A DNA stretch of 64,000 nt from Parvibaculum sp002684405 (lineage in GTDB: Bacteria; Pseudomonadota; Alphaproteobacteria; Parvibaculales; Parvibaculaceae), in NCBI GenBank assembly GCA_965140395.1, contig OZ223205.1:1091722-1155721 (forward strand). The letters are read 5' to 3'. Positions 1 to 8,221 of the stretch are shown in pieces. Position numbers and translations under genes: made by a program. The number at the start of each line of letters is the position of its first letter. Position 1 is the stretch's first letter. The notes below the pieces were generated by a model that was not told the DNA's origin, searched no databases, and saw only the letters and a list, made by a program, of their open reading frames with translations.

Positions 1-140
1 GGTTCAAGGCGCTTTACGAAGTGCTGCTGGGCGAGACGCAGGGACCGCGTTTCGGCTCCTTCATCGCGCTTTACGGCCGGGAAGAGAGCGTCGCCCTCAT
101 CCGCCGCGCCTTGGCCGGGGAAGACCTTTCCAAAGGCTGA
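1..140 (+). CDS. lysK: Class I lysyl-tRNA synthetase, C-terminal end (partial)
   Basis: Only the last 45 residues are present, read from base 3 to the TGA at 138-140. The peptide contains FKALYEVLLG, GPRFGSFIALYG and ALIRRALAG, which I recognise as the C-terminal end of the archaeal-type (class I) lysyl-tRNA synthetase that most alphaproteobacteria use instead of class II LysS. The enzyme charges tRNA-Lys with lysine in the cytoplasm. The gene begins upstream of the window, so its catalytic HIGH/KMSKS motifs cannot be checked. The identification rests on a short but distinctive tail. Confidence 0.85.
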   Translation, partial: FKALYEVLLGETQGPRFGSFIALYGREESVALIRRALAGEDLSKG

Positions 141-259
141 TCGCGCGAAATTCCGGCCGGATTGCGCCCCTGGCGCATATCCAGGCTTGCCGGGAGCCCC
201 CTAAAGACCAATCATACCGTATGATATTTCACCTTTCGGCGCCTCGAGGGAAATGCGGC

Positions 260-1051
260 ATGAGATGGGTCTCTTTATTGCTGATCCTCGTCCTGGCCCA
301 GTGGGCCCAGCCGGCCGCTGCCATGTGGAGCGATCTCGACGCCGCGCGGGCGGCCTTCGATGACGGCGCCTTTTCGCGCGCCGCCGGGGTCGCGCGTGAA
401 ATCGGCACCGCCGAGGGATATACGCTCGCCGCCCACGCCGAAATGGCCCGGGGCGATCTCATCGAGGAAAAGGACAAGGTCCGCCTCGAATGCTATCGGA
501 CCGCGCTGGCGGATGCGCGAAAGGCCGTGGCCGGCGCGCCGGACAGTCCCGAGGCGCATCTGGCGCTGGCCATCGCGCTGGGCTTTGTGGCCCGCAGCGA
601 AGGCGGCCTCGAAGCGCATATGCAGGGGCTGGGCGAGGAAGCCCGCAAGCATATCGACATCGCCCTGAAACTGGCGCCCGACAGCCCGTGGGCGCATGCG
701 GCGCTGGGCGGGTGGAACCTCCAGATCGCCTATGCGGGTGGCTCTATCGGCGAGGCGATCTACGGCGCGTCGGTCAAGGCCGGCCAGCAGGCCTATGAAC
801 GCGCACTCTCTATCGACCCGGGCAACATCTCCATTGCCTATCAATATGCGGTCCAGTTGCTGGGCCTCGACGGCGACGCGCACAGGCGCCGTGCCGCCGA
901 GCTGCTCGATATGGTGGTGGCGCACCGGCCCGCGAATGCGATGGAGCGGCTGCTGAGGCAATCGGCGGTAAATCTCAAACAGGCGCTCGATCAGGGCCGT
1001 CCCGAAAAGGCGATGCAACTGGCAGAGGCCAGGCTGGGCCGCGCCCGCTAA
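260..1051 (+). CDS. Exported TPR-repeat protein
   Basis: 263-residue protein with a Sec signal peptide: MRW, a hydrophobic run to about residue 20, and an AAA-type cleavage region. The mature part is alpha-helical with TPR-like units around residues 85-190, such as DSPEAHLALAIALGFVAR and PDSPWAHAALGGWNLQIAYA. It is probably a periplasmic or secreted scaffold; no enzymatic motif is seen. I prefer ATG 260 over the in-frame ATG at 221 because a GAGGGAA ribosome-binding site precedes 260 and the signal peptide then starts correctly. It follows lysK on the same strand but is separated by about 120 bp, so it may have its own promoter. Function unknown. Confidence 0.75.
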   Translation: MRWVSLLLILVLAQWAQPAAAMWSDLDAARAAFDDGAFSRAAGVAREIGTAEGYTLAAHAEMARGDLIEEKDKVRLECYRTALADARKAVAGAPDSPEAHLALAIALGFVARSEGGLEAHMQGLGEEARKHIDIALKLAPDSPWAHAALGGWNLQIAYAGGSIGEAIYGASVKAGQQAYERALSIDPGNISIAYQYAVQLLGLDGDAHRRRAAELLDMVVAHRPANAMERLLRQSAVNLKQALDQGRPEKAMQLAEARLGRAR

Positions 1052-1084
1052 GGCGGCTGCTGGGAGGCGGTTACCGGGAGGCGG

Positions 1085-1729
1085 TTACTGGCTGGCCCAG
1101 AGAATGCGGGCGAGCCAGATCAGTTCCCGGGCCGGAACCCGGATCGTCTCATAGGCCGGGTTGAGCGACAGAAGCTCGATCTCGCCCTGCGTGCGGCGCC
1201 CCAATGCCTTTGCCAGAACCTGACCGTCGGCGGTTTTGGCCACCACGCGGTCGCCGCGCCGGACAGAGGCATTGGGCGACACGATGATGATGTCGCCTGC
1301 CCGGTAAACCGGTTCCATGCTGTCGCCGGAGATTTCCAGCGCATAGGCATTGGGGTCGGCAATGGCGGGAAAGGCGATCTCTTCCCAGCTCCCGCCCACC
1401 GGAAATCCCGCATCGTCGAAGAATCCGCCGAGACCGGCCTGCGCAAATCCGATCAGCGGCACGCGATGCGTGTGTTCGCCTGCCGTCTCGCCATCCTCGA
1501 CCAGCGTCAGAAATTCGTCGAGGCCCGCGCCGGTCGCCTCCAGCACGCGCGAAAGGCTTTCCGTGCCGGGCCAGCGCGGCCGTCCGGCAGGGGTGAAGCG
1601 CTTGGATTTGTTGAAGGAAGTCGGGTCCAGCCCCGCCGCCCGGGCAAGCCCGGAAATGCTCAGGCCGCGATGCGCGGCCAGCTTGTCGATCGCCGCCCAG
1701 ATGCGGGCATGGGTCATTTGACGCGGCAT
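1085..1729 (-). CDS. XRE-type regulator with S24 (LexA/CI-like) peptidase domain
   Basis: 214 residues. An N-terminal helix-turn-helix (about residues 10-70, ISGLARAAGLDPTSFNKSKR) is followed by a LexA/CI-type S24 domain. An Ala-Gly pair at about 98-99 (AQAGLGG) resembles the autocleavage site, the nucleophile would be Ser137 in SGDSMEP, and the general base Lys174 in VLAKAL. This fits a self-cleaving repressor answering to RecA-type or other stress signals. The start at 1729 has AGGGAG eight bases upstream. It is divergent from the DUF952-pyrD-arsC operon, whose promoter region (1730-1921) it could control. The target is not known; it is not lexA itself, whose N-terminal domain differs. Confidence 0.85.
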   Translation of the reverse strand: MPRQMTHARIWAAIDKLAAHRGLSISGLARAAGLDPTSFNKSKRFTPAGRPRWPGTESLSRVLEATGAGLDEFLTLVEDGETAGEHTHRVPLIGFAQAGLGGFFDDAGFPVGGSWEEIAFPAIADPNAYALEISGDSMEPVYRAGDIIIVSPNASVRRGDRVVAKTADGQVLAKALGRRTQGEIELLSLNPAYETIRVPARELIWLARILWASQ

Positions 1730-1921
1730 GCGGCAATCTCCCTTCCGGATATGACGCGAGCGCTGAATAAAATCCTATTTCCGCAATCTGGCATGATTTC
1801 GGGAATCGCGCCATATGGAGCGCGGCCCCGGCAGGCCCCGGCAGGCGATGGCGCGCCAGCTTGTGAGGGGGCATCCCCGCCGCTAGAGTGCGCGCACTTC
1901 GCGAGAAACATCAGACGGCTT

Positions 1922-2281
1922 ATGACCAAAACCATCTTCAAGATAGTGGGCGCGCATGAATGGCACGCCGCCGAAGCGGAGGGACGGTTCGTCGGCTCGC
2001 CTGTCGATCTCGATGACGGTTTCATCCATTTCTCGACCGCGGCGCAGGCCCGCGAGACCGCGGCGCGGCACTTTGCGGGCCGCAAGGGCCTGTTGCTGGT
2101 GGCCGTGGATGCGGACGCGCTGGGCGAGGCGCTGAAATGGGAGCCCTCGCGCGGCGGCGACCTCTTTCCCCATCTGTATGACGTGCTGCCGATGACGGCC
2201 GTGACCGGCGTGCACGACCTGCCGCTGGGGCGGGATGGCGAGCATCTCTTTCCGGCGGCGGTCACGGACGGGGAGAGCTGA
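1922..2281 (+). CDS. DUF952 family protein
   Basis: 119-residue cytoplasmic protein. The stretch IFKIVGAHEWHAAEAEG followed by DDGFIHFSTAAQ is typical of the DUF952 family (small proteins of about 110-120 residues with a conserved W near the N-terminus and an FIHxS motif). No reaction is established for the family. The stop lies five bases before pyrD, so the two are almost certainly co-transcribed, an arrangement known in other alphaproteobacteria. Confidence 0.85.
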   Translation: MTKTIFKIVGAHEWHAAEAEGRFVGSPVDLDDGFIHFSTAAQARETAARHFAGRKGLLLVAVDADALGEALKWEPSRGGDLFPHLYDVLPMTAVTGVHDLPLGRDGEHLFPAAVTDGES

Positions 2282-2286
2282 AGCGG

Positions 2287-3327
2287 ATGAACCTCTTCCC
2301 GCTCGCAAGGCCCTTTCTGGGCCTGATGGATCCCGAGACCGCGCATCGCAACACCATTCGCGCGTTGAAGCTGGGGCTTGTGCCGGCTGGAGGGGCCGAC
2401 CCCGCCGAACTGGGAATAGACCTCTTCGGACTGCATTTCCCCAATCCCGTCGGCATCGCGGCGGGCTTCGACAAGAATGCCGAAGTGCCCGACGCCATGC
2501 TGCGCCTCGGCATGGGCTTTGCGGAAATCGGCACGGTAACGCCGCGCCCGCAAGCCGGTAATCCGCGCCCCCGCATCTTCCGTCTCGCGCATGAACGCGC
2601 CGTCATCAACCGGCTGGGCTTCAACAATGAAGGCCACGCGGCCGCCAAACGCCGCCTTGAGGCGCGGCGCGGACGGCCCGGCATCGTCGGCGTCAATATC
2701 GGCGCCAACAAGGATAGCGAAGACCGCATCGCCGATTATGAAACCGGCATCCGCGCTTTCGAAGGGCTGGCGAGCTATTTCACGGTCAATATCTCCTCGC
2801 CCAACACGCCCGGCCTGCGCGCACTGCAGAACAAGGCGGAGCTCGAAACGCTGGTGACGCGGGTGTTGGCCGCCAGGGCGGGCGCAACGCCGGTCCTGCT
2901 CAAGATCGCGCCCGACCTGACCGATGAGGAATTGCAGGACATCGCCGATGTGGCCGCCGAAAAAGGCCTCGACGGTCTGATCGTGTCCAATACGACGATC
3001 GCGCGCGAAGGGCTGGTGCAGGGCGCCCGGGCCGGGGAAGCCGGCGGCCTCTCCGGCCAGCCGCTTTTCGGTCTGTCGACGGCCATTTTGCGGCAGATGT
3101 ACAAGCTGACCGGCGGACGGATACCGTTGGTCGGCGTCGGCGGTATCGGCAGCGGCGCGGACGCCTATGCCAAGATCAGGGCCGGCGCTTCGCTGGTGCA
3201 GCTCTATACCGCGCTCGTCTATGAAGGGCCGGGCCTTGTCGGCGCCATCAAGCGCGACCTGGCCGCGATGCTGAAGGCCGACGGCTTTGCCCGCGTGCAG
3301 GATGCCATCGGTCAGGATACGGAATAA
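2287..3327 (+). CDS. pyrD: Quinone-dependent dihydroorotate dehydrogenase (class 2)
   Basis: 346 residues, the usual length of class 2 PyrD. It oxidises dihydroorotate to orotate in pyrimidine synthesis, passing electrons through FMN to membrane quinone. Visible motifs are the N-terminal membrane-associating helices (LARPFLGLMDPETAHR), NPVGIAAGFDKNAE, INRLGFNNEG, the catalytic-loop region VNISSPNTPGLR (serine base of class 2 enzymes), LIVSNTT, and the FMN phosphate-binding VGVGGIGSGADAYAK near the C-terminus. It sits between DUF952 and arsC in a tight operon (gaps of 5 and 19 bases). Confidence 0.97.
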   Translation: MNLFPLARPFLGLMDPETAHRNTIRALKLGLVPAGGADPAELGIDLFGLHFPNPVGIAAGFDKNAEVPDAMLRLGMGFAEIGTVTPRPQAGNPRPRIFRLAHERAVINRLGFNNEGHAAAKRRLEARRGRPGIVGVNIGANKDSEDRIADYETGIRAFEGLASYFTVNISSPNTPGLRALQNKAELETLVTRVLAARAGATPVLLKIAPDLTDEELQDIADVAAEKGLDGLIVSNTTIAREGLVQGARAGEAGGLSGQPLFGLSTAILRQMYKLTGGRIPLVGVGGIGSGADAYAKIRAGASLVQLYTALVYEGPGLVGAIKRDLAAMLKADGFARVQDAIGQDTE

Positions 3328-3346
3328 TTTTCGAAAGGGACAGGCG

Positions 3347-3706
3347 ATGACTGCCGTAACGATGTACCACAACCCGCGCTGCTCGAAATCGCGCCAGACG
3401 CTCTCCCTGCTGGAGCAGCACGGTATCGTCCCGGACATCGTGGAATATCTGAAAACGCCGCCCACTGAGGCCGAGCTGAAAGGCATTCTGGAAAAGCTGC
3501 GCATGAAGCCGCGCGATCTCATGCGCAAGAAGGAAGAGCCCTACAAGGCCCTCGGCCTCGATGATGAAAGCCTGAGCGACGCGCAGCTTATCAAGGCGAT
3601 GGTGGAAAATCCGATCCTGATCGAACGCCCCATCGTGGTCGGGGAATATGGCGCGAAGATCGGCCGCCCGCCGGAAGACGTGCTCGATCTCTTCAACGAG
3701 TGGTGA
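3347..3706 (+). CDS. arsC: Arsenate reductase, glutaredoxin-dependent ArsC type
   Basis: 119 residues of the ArsC/Spx thioredoxin-like fold. YHNPRCSKSRQTLSLL carries the active-site Cys near residue 11, and PILIERPIVV carries the conserved arginine-bearing strand typical of ArsC. The family reduces arsenate with glutathione/glutaredoxin. No arsenite exporter or ArsR lies alongside, so this looks like a housekeeping copy travelling with pyrD and not a resistance operon. The start at 3347 is preceded by GAAAGGGA. The last 14 bases overlap the convergent MATE gene. Confidence 0.88.
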   Translation: MTAVTMYHNPRCSKSRQTLSLLEQHGIVPDIVEYLKTPPTEAELKGILEKLRMKPRDLMRKKEEPYKALGLDDESLSDAQLIKAMVENPILIERPIVVGEYGAKIGRPPEDVLDLFNEW

Positions 3707-5039
3707 GGCCCTCCGCCTCCGCGGCGGCTCTGACGCGCGGATAGTAGTAGAGCAGCGAAGCGGCGCGCAGGAGATAGAAGATCATGAAGGCGCCCCAGAG
3801 CCCGTGATTGCCATAGGCCTGCGCCAGCAGCCGCCACGCCAGAAGGAAGAGCGCAAGCGTGACGATCATCGCATTGCGCATTTCCACCGTGCGGGTCGCG
3901 CCGATGAAAATGCCGTCGAGCTGAAAACTCCACACCGCCAGAAGCGGCGTCAGCACCGCCCAGGGCAGAAAGAGGCGCGCGGCGTCGCGCACATGCGGCG
4001 CGGTCGTCAGCAGGTCGATGAATGACGGACCGCCCGCAAGGATGACGACGGAAAGGAAAACCGCCGTCCCCGCCGCCCAGACCGTGGAAATGCGCACCGC
4101 TTCCGAAAGCCTCTCCCGTGCGCGCGCGCCGATGGCCTTGCCGACCAGCGCCTCCGCCGCATAGGCGAACCCGTCGAGGAAAAAGGCGGAAGTGGAGACG
4201 AACTGCATCAGTACCGCATTGGCGGCAAGCTGCACATCGCCCATATCCGCGCTCTTGGCCATGAACCAGGCAAAGGCAAAGACGAGGCAGAGCGTGCGGA
4301 TCATGATGTCGCGATTGACGGTGATCGTCCGCCGGATGCGCTCCGCATCGAAAAGCTTGGCTCGGTCCCAGTGTCCGCCCATGCGCTTGAGCGAGGCGGC
4401 GGCAATGGCAAGCCCGGCAAGCGCGGCCAGGATCTCGGCAATGGCCGTCCCCGCGGCGATGCCTTTGACGCCCCAGCCGAGGCCGACGACGAACGTGATG
4501 TCGAGGACGAGGTTCGTGCCGTTCAGCAGTAATTGCAGCGCAAGCGCGGTGCGCGCCTTGTGCCGCCCGATGAACCATCCCAGCAGCGCGAAATTGGCCA
4601 ACGTGAAAGGCGCCGACCAGATGCGGATGACGAAATAGTCATGCGTGTGGCGCTCCACCTCCGCGCTGCCGTGAAGAAGCGAAAAGGCGATCTTGCCGAT
4701 GGGCCATTGCAGCATGATGAGCGCAAGGCCCGCGACGCCCGCGATGAGGAGCGCGCGCCCCAGGCTCGTGCGCACTTCGTCCATATCGTCCGCGCCGAGC
4801 GCCTGCGCGGTGAGCCCGGTCGTCCCCATGCGCAGGAAGCCGAAGCCCCAATAGAGAAAGCTGAAGATGGTCGCACCGAGCGCGACGGCGCCGATCAGCG
4901 CCGGGTCGGGGATCTGGCCGATGACCGCCGTATCGACAAGCCCCAATAAAGGCGTCGAGACATTCGAGATGACGATGGGACCCGCAATGGCGAGGACGCG
5001 GGCATGCGTGACCCTGTCGGGCGACGCATTCTCGCTCAT
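3693..5039 (-). CDS. MATE family efflux transporter (DinF-like)
   Basis: 448-residue polytopic inner-membrane protein with about 12 hydrophobic segments. The N-terminal pattern VLAIAGPIVISNVSTPLLGLVDTAVIG is characteristic of MATE/DinF exporters, which extrude cationic drugs or small metabolites against Na+ or H+. Substrate not predictable. Its ATG overlaps the stop of the upstream PaaI-like gene by four bases (ATGA), suggesting translational coupling with the two thioesterases. It converges with arsC and overlaps its 3' end. Confidence 0.93.
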   Translation of the reverse strand: MSENASPDRVTHARVLAIAGPIVISNVSTPLLGLVDTAVIGQIPDPALIGAVALGATIFSFLYWGFGFLRMGTTGLTAQALGADDMDEVRTSLGRALLIAGVAGLALIMLQWPIGKIAFSLLHGSAEVERHTHDYFVIRIWSAPFTLANFALLGWFIGRHKARTALALQLLLNGTNLVLDITFVVGLGWGVKGIAAGTAIAEILAALAGLAIAAASLKRMGGHWDRAKLFDAERIRRTITVNRDIMIRTLCLVFAFAWFMAKSADMGDVQLAANAVLMQFVSTSAFFLDGFAYAAEALVGKAIGARARERLSEAVRISTVWAAGTAVFLSVVILAGGPSFIDLLTTAPHVRDAARLFLPWAVLTPLLAVWSFQLDGIFIGATRTVEMRNAMIVTLALFLLAWRLLAQAYGNHGLWGAFMIFYLLRAASLLYYYPRVRAAAEAEGLTTR

Positions 5040-5461
5040 GCTTCCGCTTCGTCGGGCTGCTTCAGCAGGAAATGACCATGCGCCGCGGCGATGGGCCGGG
5101 ACTTGTCTTCCTGCCAGGCTTCCACATGCACCGTGGCGACGCGCCGTCCCTGCTTGGTGATCGCGGCGCGGGCGAAGGTGTCTTGCGGTTTGCCCGAGCG
5201 CAGATAATCGATGGTGATGTTGATCGGCTTGGGCGGCGCATCGATCCCCGTTTCGAAGGCGAGCTGCGCCATCGCCGTCATTTCAAGGAAAGCACCGATG
5301 GCGCCGCCATGCAGCGCCGGGAGCACGGGGTTGCCGATCAAATCTTCCTTGTAGCGCAGCACGGTGGTGATCTCATTGCCGCGCCGGTCGACGCCGACGC
5401 CGAGAAAACGCGCATAGGGAATGCGATCGAGAAACAGGCTCAGATCTTTCGTCTCGCTCAT
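5036..5461 (-). CDS. PaaI family hotdog thioesterase (copy 2 of the pair)
   Basis: 141 residues, single hotdog domain. LPALHGGAIGAFLEMTAMAQLAFE is the PaaI-type active-site helix (HGG followed by an acidic residue), and PINITIDYLRSGKPQDTFARA matches the following strands. The family hydrolyses acyl- or aryl-CoA thioesters in the cytoplasm. The start overlaps the stop of the upstream PaaI gene by four bases, and its own stop overlaps the MATE start, so all three genes form one operon. Related to but clearly diverged from its neighbour, so the two may form a heteromer or differ in substrate. Confidence 0.88.
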   Translation of the reverse strand: MSETKDLSLFLDRIPYARFLGVGVDRRGNEITTVLRYKEDLIGNPVLPALHGGAIGAFLEMTAMAQLAFETGIDAPPKPINITIDYLRSGKPQDTFARAAITKQGRRVATVHVEAWQEDKSRPIAAAHGHFLLKQPDEAEA

Positions 5462-5976
5462 TCCGCTTTTCCTCCGCCAAGAACCTGATCCGCCTGCTGA
5501 CGAAGCTCTTCCGAAATCGGCATGGGCATGGCCCGGTTGGCCGCCAGCATGAAGGTGCCGACACAGGTGGCGATCGGATCTTCCTCGTCTTCGTGATAGG
5601 CCGCGCCGCGCACAAAGGCGATGTTCTTCGTCACCTTGTAGCAATGCGTATGCGCATTGAGGTCGAGCTTCGGCGTGGCGGGCTTCATATAGTCGATCCG
5701 CAGGTCGAGCGTCGCGATCGCGATGCGCTCGGGCAGGGAAAGCTGGACGGCGATGCCGCAGGCATTGTCCAGCATGGCGGTGATGACGCCGCCATGCAGC
5801 ACGCCGGTTTCGATGTCGCCGACCAGATCCTCGTTATAGGGCACGCTGAGCCAGGCCTCGCCGCGCGCGGCATCCTCGACTTTCATGCCGAGTGCGCGTG
5901 CATGCGGTACATGCTCGATCAGCACATCCTTCATCATCCGGATCTGTTCGGGGGAGATATTCGTCTGGTCACTCAT
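5458..5976 (-). CDS. PaaI family hotdog thioesterase (copy 1 of the pair)
   Basis: 172 residues. GVLHGGVITAMLDNACGIAVQLSL is the PaaI active-site segment with the conserved HGG and Asp, followed by IATLDLRIDYMKPATPKLDLNAH. Expected role: hydrolysis of short or aromatic acyl-CoA. The start at 5976 is chosen because AAGAG precedes it; an upstream in-frame extension to 6087 lacks family similarity. First gene of a three-gene minus-strand operon (PaaI, PaaI, MATE). Confidence 0.88.
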   Translation of the reverse strand: MSDQTNISPEQIRMMKDVLIEHVPHARALGMKVEDAARGEAWLSVPYNEDLVGDIETGVLHGGVITAMLDNACGIAVQLSLPERIAIATLDLRIDYMKPATPKLDLNAHTHCYKVTKNIAFVRGAAYHEDEEDPIATCVGTFMLAANRAMPMPISEELRQQADQVLGGGKAE

Positions 5977-6170
5977 GGTCACTCTTGCCTTGGGCTGCCG
6001 CCGGCCGCGAAACGGCGCTAGTAGGGCGTCCGGGCGTCGTCGTGTCAACTGCGCCCTGAAAGGGAATAACCTATACCGGATTTCCATGTGATTCTGCCCG
6101 ATACCGAGGTGCGCTTACGCAACTGTCTGAAAGAAAAGCGGTTTTGGCGCCCCAGGATGCATTCTCAAAG

Positions 6171-6198
6171 TTGACGTTGATTCACTTTTGTCTAGACT
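6171..6198 (+). promoter_or_regulatory. Candidate sigma-70 promoter of the TetR-esterase operon
   Basis: TTGACG (6171-6176) and TAGACT (6193-6198) are separated by 16 bases. Transcription would begin near 6205, too close for the ATG at 6209 to carry a leader, which supports translation from the later ATG at 6263. Confidence 0.55.
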
Positions 6199-6262
6199 CG
6201 GACCCAACATGAAATCAGGGCCAACCGCCTCGGCGGCGGGCCGGTGGGGCACTGGAACCAGT

Positions 6263-6955
6263 ATGAAAGATAGCGCGGAAGACGCTGTGAAGGAGCGGGC
6301 GGAAGGCAAGCCCCTCGGCAAGCGTGAACGGACGAAAATCAACAATCGGGAGGCCATCCTTCAGGCGGCGCGGGGCGTCTTTGCCGATCTGGGCTATGGC
6401 GCGACGACGGTGCGCGACATCATCCGCCGCACAGGCCTCGCCTCCGGCACCTTCTACAATTATTTCCGCAGCAAGGAAGAAGTGTTCGAGGCGCTGATGG
6501 ATGAAGGCATGCGCCGCATCCGCCCGCGCTTGCGTGCCGAGCGCATTCGCTCGCGCACCTTCGAGGATTTCATCCGCAATGCGCTTCACGCCTATTTCGA
6601 ATATCTCGCCTCCGACCGGGAGACGTTCGAGGTGATGCGCCGCAACCCGAACACGGTGCGCGTGCGCATGGAGACGGCGGAAATGATCGCCGGTTTCGAA
6701 GAGATCCGCGAATATATGGAGGAAGATATTCGCAACGGCACGCTGCCGCCTGTGGATTCCGAATATCTGATGGCGTCCGTGGTCGGGCTCGCCATGGAAA
6801 TGGGCGATCGCATGATCGCGCGCGACAATGTCGACCCCGCCGCCGCGGCGGAGTTCGCGACGGCGCTGGTGCTCGGCGGTTTCCACAATCTGCCCGTCGC
6901 AGGCACGGCACCCGCGGCCTCCGGCGCGGATGACCGCAAGGAAGACGGCAAATGA
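6263..6955 (+). CDS. TetR/AcrR family transcriptional regulator
   Basis: 230 residues from ATG 6263. The N-terminal DNA-binding domain reads EAILQAARGVFADLGYGATTVRDI followed by GLASGTFYNYFRSKEEVFEAL, a canonical TetR helix-turn-helix. The C-terminal part is a ligand-binding helical bundle with no recognised ligand. In-frame starts also exist at 6209 (ATG) and 6188 (TTG); the promoter position favours 6263. The stop overlaps the start of the following esterase (ATGA), so regulator and enzyme are co-translated. It probably controls that operon in response to an acyl compound. Confidence 0.9.
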   Translation: MKDSAEDAVKERAEGKPLGKRERTKINNREAILQAARGVFADLGYGATTVRDIIRRTGLASGTFYNYFRSKEEVFEALMDEGMRRIRPRLRAERIRSRTFEDFIRNALHAYFEYLASDRETFEVMRRNPNTVRVRMETAEMIAGFEEIREYMEEDIRNGTLPPVDSEYLMASVVGLAMEMGDRMIARDNVDPAAAAEFATALVLGGFHNLPVAGTAPAASGADDRKEDGK

Positions 6956-7986
6956 ATTTGCAGAAGCTTGTCATCCGTGGCCTGATGAAACTGCCCGAGG
7001 GCGCTCTCCTGCGCATGGCGGGCGGTGAGCCGCTGTCCATCGATGGAAGGGTGATCGATCCGCGCGTGCAATTGCTTGCGGTGCAGGGCGCGAAGGCTCC
7101 CTCGCTTACCACGCTCGACCCGGTGGCCGCCCGCGCGGCGGCGGCGCAGGGCCTGGCGCTTCTGGACGATGCGCCGCGCGCCAATGTGGCGATCGACGAA
7201 GTCGTCATGCCGGGGCCCGGCGGCAGGCTGGCCGCGCGTCTCTACCGGCCCAAACATGCAGCCGGCCCGCTGCCCGGCCTCGTCTATTTTCATATGGGCG
7301 GCTGCGTGATCGGCGATCTGGACACCTGCGAGACTTTCTGCAGCATTCTCGCCGGCAGCGCCAATTGCGCGGTTCTGTCCGTCGACTACCGCCTCGCACC
7401 CGAGCACAAATTTCCCGCCGCGGTGGACGATGCGCTGGCCGCCTACAAATGGGCTGAGGAAAACGCATCGTCTTTCGGCATGGAGGCGGGCCGTATCGGC
7501 GTTGGCGGAGACAGCGCGGGTGGCTATCTCTCCGCCGTCGTGGCGCAGCAAATGAAGGCCGAGGGCGGTCCTGCGCCCGCGTGTCAGCTTCTCATCTATC
7601 CGGTGACGGATATGGAGGCGCAAGGCGGGTCGATGGAAAGCTGCGCTGAGGTCTATCCGCTCACCGCCGACATCATGCAATGGTTCATCGACCATTACAT
7701 CGACAAGCCCGAAGACAAGAAGGATCTGCGCGCCTCGCCCCTGAAGGCGGAAGACCTGTCCGGCCTGCCGCCCGCCATCGTCGTCACGGCGGGCTTCGAT
7801 CCGCTCCGCGATCAGGGGGCGGCATATGCCGACAGGCTGAAGGCGGCGGACGTGCCCGTCACCTATCGCTGCTACGACACGCTTGCCCATGCCTTCACCG
7901 CCATGTCCGGCACCGTGCCCGCGGCGAAACGGGCCTGCGAGGAAATCGCGGCGGATGTGAAAGCGGCGCTCCACAGCTCGGCTTGA
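6952..7986 (+). CDS. Alpha/beta hydrolase, hormone-sensitive-lipase (family IV) esterase
   Basis: 344 residues. LVYFHMGGCVIGD is the HSL oxyanion motif (usually HGGG, here HMGG), VDYRLAPEHKFPAAVDD is the HSL signature, GVGGDSAGG holds the serine nucleophile, ITAGFDPLRDQG-type context (VTAGFDPLRDQG here) holds Asp, and LAHAFTAM holds His. It likely hydrolyses short acyl esters or lactones in the cytoplasm. It overlaps the TetR gene by four bases and is presumably its target. The Met in the second HGGG position is unusual but keeps both glycines that form the oxyanion hole. Confidence 0.9.
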   Translation: MNLQKLVIRGLMKLPEGALLRMAGGEPLSIDGRVIDPRVQLLAVQGAKAPSLTTLDPVAARAAAAQGLALLDDAPRANVAIDEVVMPGPGGRLAARLYRPKHAAGPLPGLVYFHMGGCVIGDLDTCETFCSILAGSANCAVLSVDYRLAPEHKFPAAVDDALAAYKWAEENASSFGMEAGRIGVGGDSAGGYLSAVVAQQMKAEGGPAPACQLLIYPVTDMEAQGGSMESCAEVYPLTADIMQWFIDHYIDKPEDKKDLRASPLKAEDLSGLPPAIVVTAGFDPLRDQGAAYADRLKAADVPVTYRCYDTLAHAFTAMSGTVPAAKRACEEIAADVKAALHSSA

Positions 7987-8014
7987 GAAGACGGCACGAC
8001 CATGCTACCTGAAT

Positions 8015-8100
8015 GCTGTCCTTAGGGGAGTAGCCTCCCTCCGCCCGCACCGCGTGGGGGTCTGAGAGGGGCGGACGTCAACACACTTGGCTCACGCCAT
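8015..8100 (+). ncRNA. yybP-ykoY manganese riboswitch
   Basis: The leader between the esterase and the GDT1 gene contains CTTAGGGGAGTAGCC (8021-8034) and, after a GC-rich stem region, CGTCAACACACTTGG (8076-8090). These are the two conserved strands of the yybP-ykoY (Mn2+-sensing) aptamer. The downstream gene encodes a UPF0016/GDT1-type manganese exporter, the classic partner. About 120 bases separate the aptamer from the ATG, leaving room for an expression platform. Boundaries are approximate. Confidence 0.88.
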
Positions 8101-8221
8101 GGCGTTCGCGAAAGGCGCCGGATTTTCGGCCCGATTTGGCAAGACCTTTGGTTTCACGCTTTCGCCTGGCCGGGCGGAGAGCGTAAAGCCATTGGTGTAT
8201 TTGCCCGGCCGGAGCTTCGAG

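Noticed and set aside
1714..3528. Minus-strand open frame of about 604 codons
   Set aside because: Covers pyrD, DUF952 and arsC on the other strand; no domain visible.
5977..6170. Possible additional small gene before the TetR gene
   Set aside because: Short frames only, without ribosome-binding site or recognisable composition; best read as promoter region.
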